Origin: an uncultured Pelagibacteraceae bacterium
Lineage (GTDB): Bacteria; Pseudomonadota; Alphaproteobacteria; Pelagibacterales; Pelagibacteraceae
Length of the DNA: 64,000 nucleotides
Reading direction: 5' to 3'
NCBI GenBank assembly: GCA_902547535.1
Contig: CACCOB010000002.1
Span: 186,001 to 250,000 of the forward strand
Under the pieces are notes generated by a model, which was given only the letters and a program-made list of their open reading frames with translations, searched no databases and was not told the DNA's origin. Positions 1 to 8,730 of the stretch are shown piece by piece (position 1 is the stretch's first letter; the number at the start of each line of letters is the position of its first letter). Position numbers and translations under genes: made by a program.

Positions 1-1082
1 TAGTTCAGTTAACTGAAACGCCAGGCACTATTGTTTTTTATGTAATAATAGGAATTGCTGGAGTTGCTTTGTTGCTTTATCTTTTAGCTGTCCACAGGAA
101 TGCTTCAACAATTACTTTTGCAGTTGTGGTTGTAATAATGGTGGCTGGTTTAATTTTTGATCCAGAAGACAAAGAAAAAGATTTAATAAAAGATACTGAA
201 CAAATTACATTGCAGTCAAATCAGATTAGCAGTATTGAAACATCATCGCCTCAATATTTTAGTTTAGAAAAAATAAATTATTTTCCAAATATTACTGAGG
301 GGACTATTATTTCTGGAACTACTTATAGTATAATTTATTTAGCAGGAGTTGTATTGTTAGCTTCACTTATTGTTGTTTCTATGTTACCTCAATTTAGTCC
401 TCGAACTAAATCAACCGCAATGTTATTTTTTCTAGCAGCATTATCTTTAATAGTATTGAAAGGTGTTTCCTATAATAATTTGATAGAAAGTACTGAAAGT
501 AGTTTCTTTGGTATTCAGGGATATGGTGTAATATTAGCAATACTGCTACTATTTGTTATAACTGCACCATTTGCACATTCAAGAATAAAAAATTTAACTA
601 ATGTTTATATATTTGGTTTTGGTGTTCTTGCAATTATTGCTACTTATTTTATTGGTGGAAATACATTTATTCCTGATGATCCATCTCTTTATCAGCCTAG
701 AATAATTAGTGAATTAAATATCGGAGATCTAAGTCAAGTTAAGTATGAAGGTACTAAAAGGTTTTTTTACAATACTTTTACTTCTGGATATTCTCAAGTA
801 GCTTTTAGCATTTTAGCTGTATTTTTACTTCAGTATTTCTTATTTCTAAATATGAACCATAAAGCAAGTTACAAAAGATTTGCTCCTTATATGTACATAG
901 TCATATTCGCGGCAGGACTTTGGTCTGCAATTTTTTATTCTATTGGATACTCATTTTATAAAATTTTAGCAGTATTTATTATTGGTGTACCTATTACTCC
1001 TTTAGTATGGCAATTTATGACCATTTACAGAGAGAAAAACGCTCGTGATAAAAAATTAAGTCAATGGGAAGAGGTAAAGTAA
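1..1082 (+). CDS. Polytopic membrane protein, 5' end outside window
   Basis: The reading frame is open from base 3 to the stop at 1080-1082, so the gene begins upstream of the window; the TTG at 69 is only the first start-like codon inside it. The visible part has about nine hydrophobic helices with a hydrophilic loop near residues 30-70 (counted from the TTG) and a second loop before the last three helices. The C-terminus is short, charged and cytoplasmic-looking. I do not recognise the family. It abuts an RbsC-type permease with no gap, which suggests it is the partner membrane subunit of the same ABC transporter, but no permease signature is obvious. Other possibility: an accessory membrane protein of that system. 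Confidence 0.7.
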   Translation, partial: VQLTETPGTIVFYVIIGIAGVALLLYLLAVHRNASTITFAVVVVIMVAGLIFDPEDKEKDLIKDTEQITLQSNQISSIETSSPQYFSLEKINYFPNITEGTIISGTTYSIIYLAGVVLLASLIVVSMLPQFSPRTKSTAMLFFLAALSLIVLKGVSYNNLIESTESSFFGIQGYGVILAILLLFVITAPFAHSRIKNLTNVYIFGFGVLAIIATYFIGGNTFIPDDPSLYQPRIISELNIGDLSQVKYEGTKRFFYNTFTSGYSQVAFSILAVFLLQYFLFLNMNHKASYKRFAPYMYIVIFAAGLWSAIFYSIGYSFYKILAVFIIGVPITPLVWQFMTIYREKNARDKKLSQWEEVK

Positions 1083-2483
1083 ATGAGAAGGTCTGCTTTT
1101 TTATTCTTTAAAGGTCTAGGTCTACTTTTTGCTATCCTTTGCGGTATAGGAACCGCAGTACTTGGTTGGTTTGATGGAGCCGATTGGATGAATATTGTAA
1201 CTTACTCCCTAGCAGTGACTGGATTAATTTTATGGGGTTGGTATCATTTTTCTGTTAGATGGATTGATGAACAATTAAAGCAAAATATTTTTACTAAATT
1301 TCCTAAAGAAGAAAAACAAATTGAAGAAGAGGATGAAGAAAATTTCTTTTTTAAAAATATAAGAGAACATAAATGGAAGACTACTGCTTTTCTGGGTATA
1401 ATTCTTATTTTTATATTTGTATCATTTATAGCTGATGGTTTCTTTTCAGGAAGAACATTAGTTTCATTTTTAATTTTCTTAGCATTTGTAATCTTCATGG
1501 GTGTAATAAGCAGATATATCAAAGGTACAAAAAGTGTATTTACCGGAATATCAGTTCTAATTGGTTTATTCATCATTGGTTCATTAACAATTCCTGGTTT
1601 CTTGACATTGTTAAATATGAAATCAATGTTAGTCTTTGCTGCCTTCTTAGGCTTGGCAACTGTAGGACAAACATTCGTAGCTTTATTAGGTGGTTTAGAT
1701 TTATCAATACCTTTTGTTATTGGATCATCAAATGTTGCTTTAATGTCATTAATATCTAAAGGTGTGCCTCCTTGGTTGGCTTGTTTAGCTGTATTAATAC
1801 TTGGCTTGTTAATAGGTTTGGTTAATGGAATATTAAGTTTTAGACTTCAAGGACAAGCATTAATTTTAACTTTAGGAGTTGGATTTTTTGTTAAAGGTGG
1901 AGTTCAAATACTTGTTGCCATGGGAACTTTTTCAGCTGGAACAGTTTTTGGAGTAGTGCCTCAATGGATGATAAATTTAGCAGCTATGAATGGTAAAACT
2001 ATTGGTTTACCAATACCTCCAGTAATTATTATTTGGATTGTTGCAAGTATAATAATTATTGTAGCTCTAAGATTAACTAAATGGGGAAGACATTTATATG
2101 CTTTAGGTGGAAGTCGATTATCCTCATCAAGATTATCAATTTCGGAGAGAGGTTATTGGATTGGAGCTTATGTAATAAGTGGATTTTTTGCTTCTTTAAC
2201 AGGAATACTTCTTCTTGGCTGGAGTGGAGGGGGTTTTATAGGAGCTGGAGATATATATTTATTTACAACTTTGGCAGCTGTTGTAATTGGAGGAACATCT
2301 TTATTAGGAGGTTATGGAGGATATGGATTAAGTGTAATTGGAGTATTAATATTACAGATTATAACTACAGTGCTAATTGGATGGGGTTTAAGTTGGGAAG
2401 CTCAACAATTCATTCTGGGATTATTAATTATTCCAATGGTGGCTCTTTACGCTAGGTCACCTCACATTAGAAGCCAAATATAA
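1083..2483 (+). CDS. ABC transporter permease, RbsC/BPD_transp_2 type, with extended N-terminus
   Basis: Inner-membrane permease of the family that carries ribose, other sugars, nucleosides or branched amino acids. Residues from about 175 to 460 form the permease core. It includes the glycine-rich segment around GGLDLS that is typical of RbsC homologues and the late helix around GGTSLLGGYGGYG. The first 160 residues are extra: two helices, a strongly acidic stretch (runs of E and D near residues 75-88), then two more helices. At 466 residues it is about 130 longer than a usual RbsC. The gene starts directly after the stop of the preceding membrane protein. It is followed 11 bases later by pxpA, with AAAGGGGGAA as ribosome binding site. 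The ATPase and binding protein are presumably upstream. Substrate is unknown; a lactam, amide or related compound is an inference from the downstream enzymes. Confidence 0.85.
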   Translation: MRRSAFLFFKGLGLLFAILCGIGTAVLGWFDGADWMNIVTYSLAVTGLILWGWYHFSVRWIDEQLKQNIFTKFPKEEKQIEEEDEENFFFKNIREHKWKTTAFLGIILIFIFVSFIADGFFSGRTLVSFLIFLAFVIFMGVISRYIKGTKSVFTGISVLIGLFIIGSLTIPGFLTLLNMKSMLVFAAFLGLATVGQTFVALLGGLDLSIPFVIGSSNVALMSLISKGVPPWLACLAVLILGLLIGLVNGILSFRLQGQALILTLGVGFFVKGGVQILVAMGTFSAGTVFGVVPQWMINLAAMNGKTIGLPIPPVIIIWIVASIIIIVALRLTKWGRHLYALGGSRLSSSRLSISERGYWIGAYVISGFFASLTGILLLGWSGGGFIGAGDIYLFTTLAAVVIGGTSLLGGYGGYGLSVIGVLILQIITTVLIGWGLSWEAQQFILGLLIIPMVALYARSPHIRSQI

Positions 2484-2494
2484 AGGGGGAATTT

Positions 2495-3217
2495 ATGACT
2501 AAATTAAATTGTGATATGGGAGAAAGTTTTGGAATTTATAGAGCAGGAAATGATGAGGAAATAATGCCTTTAATTGATGTGGCTAACGTTGCTTGTGGTT
2601 TTCATGCATCAGACCCAAATCATATGAGAAAAACTGTGGAATTAGCAAAAAAACATAATGTAAAAGTTGGCGCACATCCATCATTTCCTGACTTGCAAGG
2701 TTTCGGAAGAAGAGAAATGAAAATGCCAAAATTAGATTTAAAAAACAATATTATGTATCAAGTTGGAGCCCTGAAAGCATTTTTAGATGAAATGGAGATG
2801 CCATTAAATCATATAAAACCTCATGGAGCTCTTTATGTTATGGCATCTAAAGATGAAGAAATAGCAAGAGCAATTGCTGATGCCGTTGCACCTTTTAATG
2901 TAGGTATATTCGGTATGGCACACACTGTTCACGAAAAGGTTTATAAACACGAAAGAGGATTAAATTTTATTGCAGAGTTTTATGCTGATCTTGATTACGA
3001 TGAAACTGGTAAATTAGTATTAGCAAAAGGAAAAAATTCACTTTATGATAGTGATCTTGCTGCTGAAAGAACTTTAAAAGCTATAAGGGAAAAAAAAGTT
3101 ACAACTACCTCAGGTACAGACATTGATGTAGGTTGTGATATTATTTGTGTACATTCTGATACTCCAAATGCTGTTGAAATAATTACAAAGCTTAAAAATG
3201 CAATTAAAAATCAATGA
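2495..3217 (+). CDS. pxpA: LamB/YcsF family protein, 5-oxoprolinase subunit A-like
   Basis: LamB/YcsF family protein of 240 residues, the usual length. The N-terminus carries the family signature LNCDMGESFGIYRAG followed by NVACGFHASDP. A conserved HIKPHGALY motif lies near residues 109-117. PxpA works with PxpB and PxpC in ATP-dependent opening of 5-oxoproline (pyroglutamate) to glutamate in the cytoplasm. All three partners are present here in order. Its stop overlaps the next start (ATGA), so translation is probably coupled. Because a biotin carboxylase and a biotin carrier sit in the same operon, the true substrate may be another lactam or amide. The family assignment is secure and the reaction is inferred. 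Confidence 0.9.
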   Translation: MTKLNCDMGESFGIYRAGNDEEIMPLIDVANVACGFHASDPNHMRKTVELAKKHNVKVGAHPSFPDLQGFGRREMKMPKLDLKNNIMYQVGALKAFLDEMEMPLNHIKPHGALYVMASKDEEIARAIADAVAPFNVGIFGMAHTVHEKVYKHERGLNFIAEFYADLDYDETGKLVLAKGKNSLYDSDLAAERTLKAIREKKVTTTSGTDIDVGCDIICVHSDTPNAVEIITKLKNAIKNQ

Positions 3218-5703
3218 AGAAAATTTTAATTGCGAATAGAGGAGAAATAGCTTGTAGAATAATTGAAAGTTGTAAAAAGCTTAATTTGCATACAATAGCA
3301 GTATACTCAGATGCAGATAAAAAAGGTAAACACGTGCGAATTGCAGATGAAGCTGTTCATATTGGAGAGTCGAAAGCCCAAGAAAGTTATTTATCAACAA
3401 GAAAAATAATTAATGCAGCGCTAAGTTCAAAAGCTGATGCAATTCATCCAGGTTATGGTTTTTTATCTGAAAATTCAGAATTTGCTCAAAACGTTATGGA
3501 CTCGGGAATTACTTGGGTAGGTCCAAAACCAAATAATATAACATCAATGGGAAATAAAGATATTGCAAGAGAACTTGCAATAAAAAGTAATCTACCGATT
3601 TGCCCTGGTCTTAAAAATGACGAAATAGAATCAAGTGATTTAGAAAAAAAATGTATGGAAATAGGTTATCCAATATTAATAAAAGCAAGTGCTGGGGGTG
3701 GTGGTATTGGTATGCAAATTGTAAATAACTTCAATGAACTTAAAACTGCAGTTGATAAAACAAAAAATCTAGCCAAAAAAGCTTTTGGTAATAGTGATAT
3801 CTTCCTTGAAAAATTTATAAGAAATTCAAGACATATAGAAATCCAAATATTTGGTTATGGAGAAAGAAATTCGGTTCATTTCTACGAACGAGACTGTTCA
3901 ATTCAAAGAAGATTTCAAAAAATAATTGAAGAGAGCCCTGCACCAAAAGTTGATCAATCTATTATCAATGAAATGGCACAAATGTCTGTAAAATTTGCAT
4001 CAGACCAAAAATATGAGGGGGCTGGTACAATTGAATTTATTTACGATATTGATCAAAAGAAATTTTATTTTCTTGAAATGAATACTAGAATTCAAGTTGA
4101 ACACCCGGTGACAGAGGAAATAACTGGTATTGATCTGGTAGAATTACAATTAAAATATGCTTTAAATCTTGATACTAGCCAAGTTTTACAATCCAAAATT
4201 TCTAAAAATGGGAATACAATGGAATGTAGACTTTATGCGGAGGATCCCAAAAAAAACTTTTTACCCTCACCAGGAAAAATTTCTAAATTACGATTTCCTG
4301 GAGTTTCTAAAGATATAAGAATTGATATTGGCGTAGGTGAAGGAGATGAAATTTCTTTTTACTATGATCCGATGATAGCAAAAATTATTTGTAAAGGAAA
4401 TTCTAGAACAGACGTAATTAGAAAAATGACTGATTTTCTTCAAAGTATGCAAATTGAGGGAATAAAAACAAATAAAGAATTTCTAATTGAAGTTTTAAAA
4501 AATAATTCTTTTAATGATGCTAAATTCAATACAAAATTTATTGAAAACAACCTATCAATTTTTACAAAATATGAGGATAAAAAAGAAATAAAAGAAGAAA
4601 TAGTTAAACATATTAAAACAGAAGAAAAAAAGGAAATTAAAAAAGAAAAATCAGAAAATAAAAACTATACTGAAAAAGATGTTAAAGCTTTTGAAAATAT
4701 TATTTCAAAAGCACCAAAAAAATCAAACGGACAAAACTATTCTGAAAAAGACTTAAAAGCGTTTGAAAATATTGTTTCTCCAAAAAAAGAAGTTAAAGAA
4801 ATTTCAGAAACTAAGATTAATAATGTTCCTGGAAAAATATATGATACCCCAAAGTTTTTGCCTGCTGGAGATAAATATATGCTAATAGAATTTGGAAATG
4901 TAATGAACTTAGAGCTTAATTTTACAGCGCAAAATTTAGCTAAAGCGATTAAAGACCATAAAATTATAGGTGTGTATGAAACATCTCCATGCTTTGCGTC
5001 TATGATAGTTCACTACGAACCTGAAGAAATTAAATTTCATGAATTAAAAAAAGAATTATTGAACCTTATTGAGTCTCTCGGGCCTACTGATGACATAGAA
5101 ATAAATAGTAGAGTATTTTCTTTTCCAACTGTTTACTTAGATAAATGGACACAAGAATGCATTGAAGATTACTCCAAAAAAATTGCGAAAAAAAAGCCGG
5201 ATCCAGAACTTATTGTAGAACTAAATGATTTAGAAAGCACTGAACAATTTGTAAGAGTTCACTCATCAACAGAATATTGGGTTGCTGCAATTGGATTTTG
5301 GCCTGGCTTACCATTTATGATGGCGTTAGACCCACGATGTAAATTAACAGTTCCTAAATATAATCCTCCAAGGACATGGACACCTAAAGGTACAGTAGGA
5401 ATGGGAGGTGCTTCTACTTGTATATATCCCGATAGATTGCCTGGTGGTTATCAAATCTTTGGAATAATTCCTGTTCCTATTTGGGATACAAAAAAAAGTT
5501 TTCCAGTTTTTGAAAATAATATTTGTTTATTTCAACCTGGTGATAGAGTTAAATTTGTTCCAACAAGTTATGAAGAGTTTGATCATGTATATAATAAAAT
5601 AGAAGATGGGTCTTATGACTACAATATTGTTGATTATCAAAAATTTTCTGTGAAGAATTATAAAAAATGGTTAACTACGATAGATTCAAATAAGAGATTT
5701 TAA
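3214..5703 (+). CDS. Biotin carboxylase fused to PxpB (KipI-like) domain
   Basis: A two-enzyme fusion of 829 residues. Residues 1-450 are a biotin carboxylase (AccC type): start KILIANRGEIACRI, ATP-grasp glycine loop KASAGGGGIGMQ near 158-168, ERDCSIQRR near 225-233 and EMNTRIQVEHP near 288-298. Residues 450-540 are a lysine/glutamate-rich linker holding two copies of a 13-residue motif, Y(T/S)EKD(V/L)KAFENI(I/V), at about 485 and 509. Residues 545-829 are a PxpB/KipI-type carboxyltransferase subdomain with GFWPGLPFM and PPRTWTPKGTVGMGG. PxpC and a biotin carrier follow, giving the same domain order as urea carboxylase, split over three genes. A biotin-dependent carboxylation step before or during lactam or amide opening is an inference. 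No allophanate hydrolase is present. Confidence 0.9.
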   Translation: MKKILIANRGEIACRIIESCKKLNLHTIAVYSDADKKGKHVRIADEAVHIGESKAQESYLSTRKIINAALSSKADAIHPGYGFLSENSEFAQNVMDSGITWVGPKPNNITSMGNKDIARELAIKSNLPICPGLKNDEIESSDLEKKCMEIGYPILIKASAGGGGIGMQIVNNFNELKTAVDKTKNLAKKAFGNSDIFLEKFIRNSRHIEIQIFGYGERNSVHFYERDCSIQRRFQKIIEESPAPKVDQSIINEMAQMSVKFASDQKYEGAGTIEFIYDIDQKKFYFLEMNTRIQVEHPVTEEITGIDLVELQLKYALNLDTSQVLQSKISKNGNTMECRLYAEDPKKNFLPSPGKISKLRFPGVSKDIRIDIGVGEGDEISFYYDPMIAKIICKGNSRTDVIRKMTDFLQSMQIEGIKTNKEFLIEVLKNNSFNDAKFNTKFIENNLSIFTKYEDKKEIKEEIVKHIKTEEKKEIKKEKSENKNYTEKDVKAFENIISKAPKKSNGQNYSEKDLKAFENIVSPKKEVKEISETKINNVPGKIYDTPKFLPAGDKYMLIEFGNVMNLELNFTAQNLAKAIKDHKIIGVYETSPCFASMIVHYEPEEIKFHELKKELLNLIESLGPTDDIEINSRVFSFPTVYLDKWTQECIEDYSKKIAKKKPDPELIVELNDLESTEQFVRVHSSTEYWVAAIGFWPGLPFMMALDPRCKLTVPKYNPPRTWTPKGTVGMGGASTCIYPDRLPGGYQIFGIIPVPIWDTKKSFPVFENNICLFQPGDRVKFVPTSYEEFDHVYNKIEDGSYDYNIVDYQKFSVKNYKKWLTTIDSNKRF

Positions 5704-5705
5704 CT

Positions 5706-6830
5706 ATGATTAAAGTAATTAAAAAAGGTTTAGAAACTTCAGTTCAAGATTATCCAGGAAGAATAGGAACTTTAAATCAAGGGTTTCCTCCATCAGGTCC
5801 TATGGATAGTTGGTCATTTAGACTTGCGAACGTTCTAGTACAAAATGATCCTGGTGCACCAGCTTTAGAATGTCAGTTTATGGGTCCAAGCCTGAAATTT
5901 GAAAATAATGCAATTATCGCAATTACTGGGGCAAATATGGATCCAAAGATTGACGGAAAACCAATACCTCTTTGGGAAAGTATTAAGGTAGAAAAGGACC
6001 AAATATTAGAAATGAGTTTTGCGACTATAGGAGCAAGATCCTATATTGCTTTTTCAGGAGGTATCGATAGCAAGCCTTGGCTTGGATCAAGATCTACTTT
6101 TCATAAAGCTGGTGTCGGAGGTATGGACGGAAAAGCTATCCAGGATGGTCAAGAAATTAAAATTAATAAATCAAAATCAGAGATTGGAAGAAAAATTAAA
6201 AATGAATTTATTCCTAAATTTTCAAAAGATAAAACATGGGAAGTAGAAGTAGTAAAAGGACCAAACGATGATTGGATAGATGATAATGGTCATAAAATGT
6301 TTTTAAATACGAATTGGAAACTACAATCTAAAAGCGATAGAACAGGATATAGATTAGAAGGTCCCAATTGGACATTCACTGAAAAAGCAACCAATAAAGG
6401 TTTAGAACACGGATCCGAACCATCAAATATTATAGACCAAGGATATCCTATTGGTGCAATTAATATTGCTGGTCAAACTCCAATTATTTTAGTTAACGAT
6501 GGACCTAGTATGGGAGGATTTATAGTACCGTATACAGTTCCATCAGCTGCTTTTTGGAAATTAGGACAAGCAAAACCTGGTGACATATTAAAGTTTAAAG
6601 AAATACCACTCGAGAAAGCTCAAGAGATGAGATTAGAGCAAACTCTCATTTGTAGTGAAAAAAGTATAGCTAAATCTGACCAAAACTTTCTAAATGAAAA
6701 CAAAAAATCTAATATTAATGTTGATAAAATAAAAATTGTTGATTTTGATAAGATAAATAGAGATAAAAAAATTAGAGAAAAAATTATTGAAAATAAAGGA
6801 ATTAAAGACATCAAGGTAAAATATTTTTAA
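5706..6830 (+). CDS. pxpC: PxpC/KipA family protein, 5-oxoprolinase-type carboxyltransferase subunit
   Basis: Protein of 374 residues whose first 310 match the KipA/PxpC (AHS2) family. Seen are the start KKGLETSVQDYPGRIG, then GFPPSGPMDSWSFRLAN, AITGAN, a central SDRTGYRLEGP and the late VNDGPSMGGF. The last 60 residues are a lysine-rich tail unlike the usual compact end, perhaps a tether to the neighbouring enzyme. It lies 2 bases after the carboxylase-PxpB fusion. The family pairs with PxpB as a heteromer, and equivalent domains form the carboxyltransferase half of urea carboxylase. Role: cytoplasmic ring opening or carboxyl transfer to a lactam or amide together with its neighbours. Confidence 0.88.
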   Translation: MIKVIKKGLETSVQDYPGRIGTLNQGFPPSGPMDSWSFRLANVLVQNDPGAPALECQFMGPSLKFENNAIIAITGANMDPKIDGKPIPLWESIKVEKDQILEMSFATIGARSYIAFSGGIDSKPWLGSRSTFHKAGVGGMDGKAIQDGQEIKINKSKSEIGRKIKNEFIPKFSKDKTWEVEVVKGPNDDWIDDNGHKMFLNTNWKLQSKSDRTGYRLEGPNWTFTEKATNKGLEHGSEPSNIIDQGYPIGAINIAGQTPIILVNDGPSMGGFIVPYTVPSAAFWKLGQAKPGDILKFKEIPLEKAQEMRLEQTLICSEKSIAKSDQNFLNENKKSNINVDKIKIVDFDKINRDKKIREKIIENKGIKDIKVKYF

Positions 6831-6845
6831 ATTAAATCGAAAATT

Positions 6846-7064
6846 ATGACTACAGAAGTTAAAACAACAGTCCCTGGAAATATATGGAAAGTGTTGGTTC
6901 AAGAAGGAGATGAAGTTAAAAAAGATGATACTTTATTTATTATGGAGGTTATGAAGACCGAGGTACATCATAGTTCACCTGTTGATGGCAAAGTAGTCCA
7001 GGTTAATATTCATAACGATCAAGAGGCAGTTGAGCCTGGAATAGTAGCAATAGTTATTGAATAA
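6846..7064 (+). CDS. Stand-alone biotin carboxyl carrier domain protein
   Basis: A 72-residue protein consisting of only a biotinyl/lipoyl hammerhead domain. Residues 6-12 begin the first strand (TVPGNIW). The carrier lysine lies in EVMKTE near residues 34-39, the position and context of the AMKM/VMKT biotinylation loop. The pseudo-symmetric half PVDGKVVQVNI follows. It lacks the Pro/Ala-rich N-terminal arm of AccB. Sitting 15 bases after PxpC, it is the obvious carrier for the biotin carboxylase two genes upstream. It would carry carboxybiotin to the PxpB/PxpC carboxyltransferase half. Lipoylation rather than biotinylation is possible in principle but fits the neighbours less well. Confidence 0.9.
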   Translation: MTTEVKTTVPGNIWKVLVQEGDEVKKDDTLFIMEVMKTEVHHSSPVDGKVVQVNIHNDQEAVEPGIVAIVIE

Positions 7065-7068
7065 TATT

Positions 7069-7278
7069 ATGAATCAAGATCAAAAATTTATTACACAGTA
7101 TCTAAAAACAATTGTTGAACTTTCAGATGAAACAGGAATGTCAAAAAAAGAAACTAAGACAATTTTGGATATTAGCTTATCAAACCAAAACCCAAAATTA
7201 ATTAATTTTAAGAAACTTAAAACAGAGATTAAAACATTTATCACAATAAATATTTTCTCTCTAATATGTAAGTTGTAA
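7069..7278 (+). CDS. Small uncharacterised protein
   Basis: A 69-residue reading frame starting at the ATG at 7069, four bases after the biotin carrier stop; an upstream in-frame TTG at 7057 would overlap the carrier gene and is less likely. The product is lysine-rich, probably helical for its first 50 residues, with a short hydrophobic C-terminal tail (ITINIFSLICKL). No known domain is recognised. Position and tight spacing suggest it is translated with the oxoprolinase-like operon, but it could be a chance frame in AT-rich DNA. Confidence 0.4.
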   Translation: MNQDQKFITQYLKTIVELSDETGMSKKETKTILDISLSNQNPKLINFKKLKTEIKTFITINIFSLICKL

Positions 7279-7282
7279 ATCA

Positions 7283-7885
7283 GTGAAAAAGCTTATTCTC
7301 TATAACGGCCCAAACTCACCATTTGGCAGAAAAACAAAAATTGTTGCCCTGATCCATGATATTCCAATAGAGGAGAAAATTATAAAAGTTCAAGAATCTG
7401 AATTTTTAGATACTTTTAACCCTTTAAGAAAAATTCCAACTCTAGTTATTAATGAAAATCAAACAATCGTTGATAGTGACAATATTTGTTTATTTTTTGA
7501 CTCAATATCTCAAAAAAAAACTTTATTTGACAAAAAAAATTACTGGGAAATAATGACCATTATTTCTTTAGCAAATGGTTTAATGGAAGCAGGTCTAGAA
7601 AGAAGAATGGAAATAATTAGACCCTCAAATGAACAAAGTAAATCTTTCATTGATAAGCAAGAAATTAGAATTTTTAGAACAATTAAATGGCTTGAAAATC
7701 AATGGAAAAGGCACATAAACGATGATTTATCAATGGATCAAATAGCGGTTGCTTGTGCTCTAGAATATACAAAATTTAGATTCACTGACAAATGGACTAA
7801 AGATTGCGTAATTTTGGATAAATGGTTGAAAATTTTTAACCAAAAAGATTTTATGAAAAATACTATTCCAAAAGAGAGTGTTTAA
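7283..7885 (+). CDS. Glutathione S-transferase family protein
   Basis: A 200-residue protein with a thioredoxin-fold N-terminal domain: KLILYNGPNSPFGRKTKIV (the serine near the end of the first strand is the usual glutathione-activating position), then NPLRKIPTLVI with the cis-proline, then IVDSDNICLFFD, the glutathione gamma-glutamyl binding site. Residues from about 85 are the all-helical domain. Length is typical. The best start is GTG at 7283. It closes the + strand operon and ends one base before the convergent lactonase-like gene, with no room for a separate terminator. Substrate cannot be inferred. Confidence 0.85.
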   Translation: MKKLILYNGPNSPFGRKTKIVALIHDIPIEEKIIKVQESEFLDTFNPLRKIPTLVINENQTIVDSDNICLFFDSISQKKTLFDKKNYWEIMTIISLANGLMEAGLERRMEIIRPSNEQSKSFIDKQEIRIFRTIKWLENQWKRHINDDLSMDQIAVACALEYTKFRFTDKWTKDCVILDKWLKIFNQKDFMKNTIPKESV

Positions 7886-8722
7886 TTAATCGTAATAAAA
7901 CATTGGAGCTTTTTTCCAATCTAACCAACTAACAGGATCGTGACCCCAAACTACTTTAGCATTATGATCTTTTGCTACCTTTCTTAATTTTTTAACAGAG
8001 TCAGCAGCGTCAGAAGCAGATGCTACAAGGCCTGGCAAACATTTATCACACCAATGATCTCCTGTGTAACAAGCATCTCCAGTAAGCAGCATGTGTCCAG
8101 TTTTTGGAAGATTTACTAGAACAGATGAATGACCTGGAGTATGACCAGGAGTAAATATTATTTTTATAACTCCATCGCCATAGACATCATAAAAATCTGT
8201 TTTTTTACCTTGTAAAAATTTCCATCTTATATTTGGTTTATCAAAATCTGCTCTTATATATGCTGGTTGAGAAAACCAGTCAGGGTTAAAAGCATAATCA
8301 TATTCTAATCTTTGAGTTATATGGGTAGCATTTGGAAAGTGTCCAATCGCTCCTGAGTGATCTAAATGTAAATGAGTTTGTATAGCATACTTTACGTCCT
8401 CAGGATTTGTATTTACAGTTTTGACTACCTCTTTACACCATTCAGAAACTTTCATAACTGGATCATAAGCCTCTACTACATCTCCCCAATGTTTATGTTT
8501 ATCTAGTGCTGCTTCAATTGGCATTCCACCATCAATAATAACATCTCCTTGAGGGTGTTTAATTAAAAACCATGGAACAGGAATTTCGTATGGTTCTTCA
8601 CTTTGATTCATTTTTATAAATTTTAATTTAGTTTTTATTGTACCTGTTTGAAACATATAAAGTTTAATTCCATTGTTAAACTTTGTAGTATTTTCAAAAA
8701 TATCTTCTTTTTTATTTTCCAT
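7886..8722 (-). CDS. Metallo-beta-lactamase fold hydrolase, AHL-lactonase-like
   Basis: A 278-residue member of the metallo-beta-lactamase superfamily resembling the AttM/AiiA lactonase branch. The two-zinc site is visible: HLHLDHSG near residues 117-124, GHTPGHS near 190-196, the bridging aspartate in LTGDACY and a late histidine in VVWGHDP. A lactone or thioester substrate is likely from the family. It is the last gene of the array that starts with the rhodopsin, 8 bases after the iron alcohol dehydrogenase. In Agrobacterium, an AttM-type lactonase acts with dehydrogenases in gamma-butyrolactone breakdown, so the pair here may do something comparable. That is inference; no quorum-sensing genes are present in the window. 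Confidence 0.82.
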   Translation of the reverse strand: MENKKEDIFENTTKFNNGIKLYMFQTGTIKTKLKFIKMNQSEEPYEIPVPWFLIKHPQGDVIIDGGMPIEAALDKHKHWGDVVEAYDPVMKVSEWCKEVVKTVNTNPEDVKYAIQTHLHLDHSGAIGHFPNATHITQRLEYDYAFNPDWFSQPAYIRADFDKPNIRWKFLQGKKTDFYDVYGDGVIKIIFTPGHTPGHSSVLVNLPKTGHMLLTGDACYTGDHWCDKCLPGLVASASDAADSVKKLRKVAKDHNAKVVWGHDPVSWLDWKKAPMFYYD

Positions 8723-8730
8723 AATTTAAT

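Noticed and set aside
2081-2455. 124-residue open frame on the + strand
   Set aside because: Out-of-frame shadow inside the RbsC-type permease; tryptophan/asparagine-rich composition typical of the wrong frame.
7886-8722. Quorum-quenching lactonase role
   Set aside because: The fold fits, but there are no LuxI/LuxR-type genes in the window and the operon context is catabolic.
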